Source of the DNA: Lachnospiraceae bacterium UBA2864
GTDB taxonomy: Bacteria; Bacillota; Clostridia; Lachnospirales; Lachnospiraceae
Direction: 5' to 3'
Length of the DNA: 64,000 nucleotides
Assembly (NCBI GenBank): GCA_002350525.1
Contig: DEFA01000051.1
Location: 12,184 to 76,183, forward strand
Below the pieces are notes generated by a model that was not told the DNA's origin, did no database searches, and saw only the letters and a list, made by a program, of their open reading frames with translations. Both the position numbers and the translations under genes were made by a program. The stretch's first letter is position 1. The number at the start of each line of letters is the position of its first letter. Of the stretch, positions 59,628-64,000 are shown in pieces.

Positions 59628-62078
59628 ATGAGCAGTATAAATGTAAAAACATCAGATAAACTTTTTCCTGTAGCACCGGATCTGTACGGATTATTCTTTG
59701 AAGATATCAGTCATGCCGGTGACGGAGGTCTGTATCCGGAGCTTATCCGTAACAGGTCGTTCGAAGATTCGATTCTTCCGGAAGGCTGTGTCACGGAAGA
59801 CGGCGGAAAAACCTTTGTGTCTCCGACCGGATGGATAGAAGAATTCAATAATGGTGAAGGTATGAGTGACTGGGTTAAAAACAACCACATTCCGCCTACC
59901 GATATTCCTGCATGGTATTCTGAAAATGCAGCGATATCTCTCGACTCTTCACTTGTCCTGAACGCCAAGCGTAAAGTCTCACTTAAAGCCGAGTTTAAAG
60001 CCGGCGGTGAGATCCGCAACATAGGTTATACGGGTATCCCTCAGAAGGCCGGTGAATCTTATAACTTCTATGTATTCGCACGCACCGACAAGGATACTAC
60101 TATTAACCTTGAGATAAGAGATAAAGCTACTGTATCTGCCGCTTCTTCAATTGATATAAAAGCCAGGGACTGGAATCGATATGATACGGTTCTTAAGGCA
60201 GCTGTTACCACAGGCTCTGCCGAGCTCTGTATAAAATGCGCGGCTGACGCAACCATCCACTTTGGCTTTATATCCCTCACGCCCGCGGAAACCTTCATGG
60301 GACACGGGCTCAGAGCTGATCTTGCCGAAAAGCTCCGTGATATGAATCCTGCATTTCTCCGTTTTCCGGGCGGATGCATCGTAGAAGGCTTTTCGATGGA
60401 GACAGTGTGGTATTTCAGAAATACCGTCGGACCCGTATGGGAGCGTCCTTCACACTGGCTGCTGTGGCATTACCGTACCACGAACGGTCTTGGGTTCCAT
60501 GAATATCTGCAGCTCTGCGAAGACCTGAATGTTGCTCCTTTATATGTAGTCAACTGCGGTATGACCTGTCAGGGCCGCTGTCCGAGATATTTTGATGAAG
60601 AAGAGCAGAGTGATATGCTTGAAGACATTATGGCTGCTCTTGAATATGCACTCGGAGATTCAGATACGAAATGGGGATCATTGCGTGCAAGAATGGGACA
60701 TGCCGAGCCTTTCCGACTCGATTATCTGGAAATCGGAAACGAAAACTCCGGACCGGAATACGACCGCCGCTTTGACATGATAAGAGAGGCTGTTTTAGAG
60801 CGTTACCCAAATATGATAATCGTTGCCAACGACCGGGGAAAGACACATAGATTAGAGACCGATATCGCAGACGACCACTATTATAATATGCCGGAATTCT
60901 TCGCCGAAGGCATACATATGTATGATGATTATGACAGATCAGAACCGGATGTTTTTGTAGGAGAGTTTTCTGTTAATCAGACTTATGAAGGCCAGCTTCG
61001 TGCTGCGATCGGAGAAGCCATGTTCATGCTCGGCATGGAGCGTAATCAGGATAAGGTCAAGCTTTCCGCCTATGCTCCGCTTTTCCAGCATGTGAACTAC
61101 AGCTCATGGTTCCCTAACCTTATCATATACGATAATTCAAAAAGCTTTGTAATTCCGACCTATTACAGTTTCCGTATATTCGGCGGTAACCGAGGTGAAA
61201 ATGTAGTGTACTCCGAAGAAGAAGTGAATAAGATTTACTACGATCTCCACGGACTGCCTGCACTTTCGGGCGATGACGGTGTAAGATTTAAAAATCCTGT
61301 ATGGAACGGAAAAACCATGGAACCGTCAAGAAATATCCTTGCACGTTCAGAGGTGGATCAGGAAGGCATTATCACCGTCTATAGAGATATCCCTTCCGAT
61401 ATGCCTGAGTTCCCGTTCAAGGTATACCCTCTTACTACGCTCGGTGACGATCTTAATGTACGTGAAGGTGTATTTGAAGTAGATGCTTTCTGTGAAGCCG
61501 GCAAAGATATCGCACTCGGAATACTTGTTTCACCGAAACCTCTGTCATATTATGACAGGACCAATCCTAATCCGACCGATCCATGGAGCATGCGATTCCT
61601 TGAGGTATCCAGATGGATCATTTCAGAGGGGCACTCCTATGTTGCACGAGACAGCTTCCCATCTAAAGCCATCTCGGAATCAAAAGAAGTACACCTCACG
61701 GAAAATGCATATAATCATCTTAAGTATACTGTATCCGGTCACTTTATTACCCTGGAGATAAACGGAAAAGTGATCGACACCGTCGAACTTCCGTACTATC
61801 CCGCAATGGGCACTGTAGTCACCGATACAGATGACGAAGTGATCATAAAGATAGTGAATTTCTCAGATGTAAAGGAGCCCGTTCACATTACTCTTGACTG
61901 TGATGTGGAATCGGATTATACGGTAAATCTTTTATCCGGAGAAGCAACAGATGAAAACAGTCTCGATGATCCTTTAAATGTATGTGATAAACTTATCCGT
62001 GCCGAAGGCGCATCGGATTCCTTTATCTATGAGGCGCCCGCACTTTCAGTTAACGCTTTACGCCTCAGAAAGCGTTGA
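59628..62078 (+). CDS. Alpha-L-arabinofuranosidase, GH51
   Basis: An 816-residue GH51 enzyme that removes L-arabinofuranose side chains from arabinan and arabinoxylan. The acid/base Glu372 is in the motif LEIGNENSG, and the nucleophile Glu446 is in VGEFSVNQ. Residues about 60-215 form an inserted carbohydrate-binding-like beta domain (GWIEEFNNGEGMSDWV and IHFGFISLTP), and the C-terminal beta domain runs from about 660. Longer than the 500-residue intracellular form, in line with the GH51 group of gut bacteria that carry such a domain. No signal peptide, so it is likely cytoplasmic. Start at 59628 follows CAGGAGG. Confidence 0.95.
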   Translation: MSSINVKTSDKLFPVAPDLYGLFFEDISHAGDGGLYPELIRNRSFEDSILPEGCVTEDGGKTFVSPTGWIEEFNNGEGMSDWVKNNHIPPTDIPAWYSENAAISLDSSLVLNAKRKVSLKAEFKAGGEIRNIGYTGIPQKAGESYNFYVFARTDKDTTINLEIRDKATVSAASSIDIKARDWNRYDTVLKAAVTTGSAELCIKCAADATIHFGFISLTPAETFMGHGLRADLAEKLRDMNPAFLRFPGGCIVEGFSMETVWYFRNTVGPVWERPSHWLLWHYRTTNGLGFHEYLQLCEDLNVAPLYVVNCGMTCQGRCPRYFDEEEQSDMLEDIMAALEYALGDSDTKWGSLRARMGHAEPFRLDYLEIGNENSGPEYDRRFDMIREAVLERYPNMIIVANDRGKTHRLETDIADDHYYNMPEFFAEGIHMYDDYDRSEPDVFVGEFSVNQTYEGQLRAAIGEAMFMLGMERNQDKVKLSAYAPLFQHVNYSSWFPNLIIYDNSKSFVIPTYYSFRIFGGNRGENVVYSEEEVNKIYYDLHGLPALSGDDGVRFKNPVWNGKTMEPSRNILARSEVDQEGIITVYRDIPSDMPEFPFKVYPLTTLGDDLNVREGVFEVDAFCEAGKDIALGILVSPKPLSYYDRTNPNPTDPWSMRFLEVSRWIISEGHSYVARDSFPSKAISESKEVHLTENAYNHLKYTVSGHFITLEINGKVIDTVELPYYPAMGTVVTDTDDEVIIKIVNFSDVKEPVHITLDCDVESDYTVNLLSGEATDENSLDDPLNVCDKLIRAEGASDSFIYEAPALSVNALRLRKR

Positions 62079-62181
62079 GATATTGTAAATTTTTTTGTAA
62101 ATTTTTGATTTCATTTTTCCCATAAAACCCTTTTCCTATATCGTATTATAATTATAGCTATAGAAGGGACGGGAACAATCT

Positions 62182-63948
62182 ATGAATAAAAAGAAGCTAT
62201 CCATAGTCATTGCATTATCTGTGCTCATTGCCGTAGGCATTCCTTACGGCATATTTCTGCACAAGTCTGCCGGACAAATGGACGGAATAAGGATTGATAT
62301 TTCAACCGATGATACGACATATAAAGAGGCGTATAAAAACACAGACGCTTATGCCGAACATATGAAAGAGCTGTCCATGATCGTCTATGAAGATGTTGAA
62401 TACACAGCCGAAGCTCCGAGCTCAGACAGCCGGCCGGATTATGTCGATACAAATGTCCGTACCGAAGGAGTTGCCGAACCTGACGCTGTAAAAACTGACG
62501 GTGAATATATATACATGACAGACACTGAAGGAACAAGCCTCACCATTTATAAGGTAAAAGACGGTGAGATTAAGTCCATGGGTACTAATCAGATACTTGA
62601 AGAAGATCATTTTTTCAGGGATCTCTATATCTCAGGAGATACACTTATAGTTCTCGGAAACATTAACAGGACCGGTGAAACATTTATAAACTTCTATGAT
62701 GTCAGTGATAAAGGAAATCCTAAACTTGAGAAAACATTACTTCAGGATGGATATTACTCATCTTCCCGAGTAATCGGCAGTAAGCTTTATACATTTTCAT
62801 ATAAAAACATTGACCTGGATAACTATAGCGAGAACAATATCGGATCATATGTTCCTTCAGTTGACGGTGAGGTCATTCATCCGGAAGATCTTATAGTATA
62901 TCCAAATACTCTCGGCTCATATCTGGTCGTCACCTCCGTTGATACTGATGAGCAGACGTTCGAATCCAAAAAAGCCGTGATGGGTGGTTCGGCTTTACCA
63001 TATGTAAGCGAAAATGCAATATATACCCAGATAAACCGCTGGAAAGAAACATATGACACCACTCTTATAAAAATAGAACTCGGAAACGGAAATCTTGCAT
63101 TTAAGTGTGATGGAACATTTAAGGGAAGTCTCCTGAATGATTACAGTATAGATGAATATAACGGGTATGTAAGATTCGTTACTTCATATCAAAACGACGG
63201 CGGAAGCCTGAGAAACAGCTTATATGTGCTGGATGAGAATCTTGAAAAAGTCAGTGTTATAAAGGAACTTGCACCAAATGAAACTGTTAAATCCGCAAGA
63301 TTCATGGGCGATATCGTATATTTTGTAACCTACAAAGTAGTTGAACAGTTCTATGATCCGCTCTTTGCAGCAGATCTATCAGATCCCGCAAATCCGAAGA
63401 TAACGGATTATGTAGAACTTCCGGGCTTCTCAGGATATCTTCATCCGTATGGAGATAATAATCTTCTCGGAATAGGATATAATACCGATGAATCAACCGG
63501 AATGATTCTGAACATTAAATTTACCATGTTTGATACTACAGACCCATTTAACATTAAGGAAGAATGCACCTGTAACTTCCGCGAATGTCAAATGGCAGAA
63601 GTGTTATCCGATAGAAAATCATTTATGTATAATCCGAAAGACGGCGCATTCGGATTCGGAACATTTATTACGGAGCCATATATTTCACCTGATGAAGAAT
63701 ATGAATATACGGGACCAGTTCTGACCGAAAGTGCAGCACCACTTGAAAAGCGATATTCTTATATGGTATTTGATTATGATGAGAAACAAGGGTTTATGAT
63801 CCGCCTTAATGCAAACCTTGGATGGAATGCACGTGGATATGACTGTCATAAAGTGCGCGGCATCGTTATCGGAGACTATCTCTATATAGCTAATCCTCAT
63901 AAAGGACTCAGTTCCTATGATACAACCACATATGAACTTGCCAACTGA
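62182..63948 (+). CDS. Exported beta-propeller domain protein
   Basis: A 588-residue protein with an N-terminal membrane anchor or signal (about residues 5-26), followed by the conserved start of the beta-propeller family (DYVDTNVRTEGVAEPDAVKTDG, about residues 91-112). Repeated short strands with YVTYKV-, YMVFDYD- and similar patterns suggest the propeller blades. The frame is complete, with stop at 63946-63948. Family members are secreted Firmicutes proteins of unknown function, thought to act at the cell surface. It follows the GH51 gene by 103 bases. Confidence 0.85.
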   Translation: MNKKKLSIVIALSVLIAVGIPYGIFLHKSAGQMDGIRIDISTDDTTYKEAYKNTDAYAEHMKELSMIVYEDVEYTAEAPSSDSRPDYVDTNVRTEGVAEPDAVKTDGEYIYMTDTEGTSLTIYKVKDGEIKSMGTNQILEEDHFFRDLYISGDTLIVLGNINRTGETFINFYDVSDKGNPKLEKTLLQDGYYSSSRVIGSKLYTFSYKNIDLDNYSENNIGSYVPSVDGEVIHPEDLIVYPNTLGSYLVVTSVDTDEQTFESKKAVMGGSALPYVSENAIYTQINRWKETYDTTLIKIELGNGNLAFKCDGTFKGSLLNDYSIDEYNGYVRFVTSYQNDGGSLRNSLYVLDENLEKVSVIKELAPNETVKSARFMGDIVYFVTYKVVEQFYDPLFAADLSDPANPKITDYVELPGFSGYLHPYGDNNLLGIGYNTDESTGMILNIKFTMFDTTDPFNIKEECTCNFRECQMAEVLSDRKSFMYNPKDGAFGFGTFITEPYISPDEEYEYTGPVLTESAAPLEKRYSYMVFDYDEKQGFMIRLNANLGWNARGYDCHKVRGIVIGDYLYIANPHKGLSSYDTTTYELAN

Positions 63949-64000
63949 TCCGTTATAACATTAAGAAGCCTGCTGACATGAACCGCTACCCGTCAAGTAG

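Noticed and set aside
1..64000. CRISPR arrays, tRNA or rRNA genes, insertion sequences, phage genes
   Set aside because: No regularly spaced repeats, tRNA-like cloverleaf, transposase or integrase signature was seen on reading; a dedicated search could still find a missed tRNA.

Overview
The window looks like chromosome from a Firmicutes anaerobe of the Lachnospiraceae, most like Butyrivibrio, Pseudobutyrivibrio or a relative. This is an inference from gene content and style: moderate-to-low GC, strong AGGAGG ribosome binding sites, many MerR, AraC, LytTR and TetR regulators, plant-polysaccharide enzymes (GH36, GH51) and characteristic small families (CD3324-like, TIGR04076, DUF6434, DUF3021, DUF4956/VTC). 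No rRNA, tRNA, CRISPR array, phage module or insertion sequence was seen.

Layout. 1-5 kb: argG, then an opposing group of a Lon-type AAA+ ATPase, a CD3324-like helix-turn-helix protein and a nucleotidyltransferase-like protein. 4.8-10.5 kb: small single genes (NAD(P)H oxidoreductase, AraC regulator, secreted protein, HAD phosphatase) and cysS. 10.7-19.7 kb: a 57-codon gene, then an alpha-galactoside locus with two GH36 enzymes around a three-gene sugar ABC importer that lacks its ATPase, controlled by a divergent AraC regulator. 19.7-31.8 kb: regulator/effector pairs (MerR, TetR with alpha/beta hydrolase, metal P-type ATPase beside TetR, ArsR with methyltransferase, CPBP protease, MerR with creatininase-like enzyme, EamA exporter). 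31.8-38.9 kb: a same-strand run rich in DNA-repair families (AlkD-like, YcaQ/AlkZ-like, SPL-type radical SAM, SAP/DUF6434, YjbR-like), with acetyltransferases, RidA and a WYL regulator. 39-42 kb: a LytTR/DUF3021 regulatory operon leading into a macrolide-efflux-like MFS transporter through a 12-codon leader peptide and hairpins. 42-44.5 kb: two iron-sulfur proteins. 44.6-50.2 kb: LytTR response regulator, VTC polymerase, DUF4956 membrane protein and a Cthe_2159-like surface lipoprotein, then an AraC regulator. 50.3-59.5 kb: a MutS-like ATPase and two ABC efflux operons, one with its own MerR regulator and a MerR-type promoter. 59.6-64 kb: GH51 arabinofuranosidase and a beta-propeller exported protein.

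How it works together. The sugar genes point to uptake and breakdown of raffinose-family and arabinan side-chain sugars. Most other modules are stress or drug response units in which a regulator sits beside the effector it probably controls. In several of them the operator can be seen: MerR-type 19-bp-spacer promoters at 30711-30741 and 58531-58561, inverted operators around a promoter at 24019-24103, an ArsR dyad at 27913-27932, and LytTR-like direct repeats at 39083-39111 and 47644-47674.

The best candidates for undescribed biology are the LytTR-DUF3021-leader peptide-MFS operon, the LytTR-VTC-DUF4956-Cthe_2159 surface cluster, the split-subunit ABC exporter whose MerR promoter overlaps a terminator, and the DNA-repair-rich run. 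All functions are read from sequence motifs without database searches.
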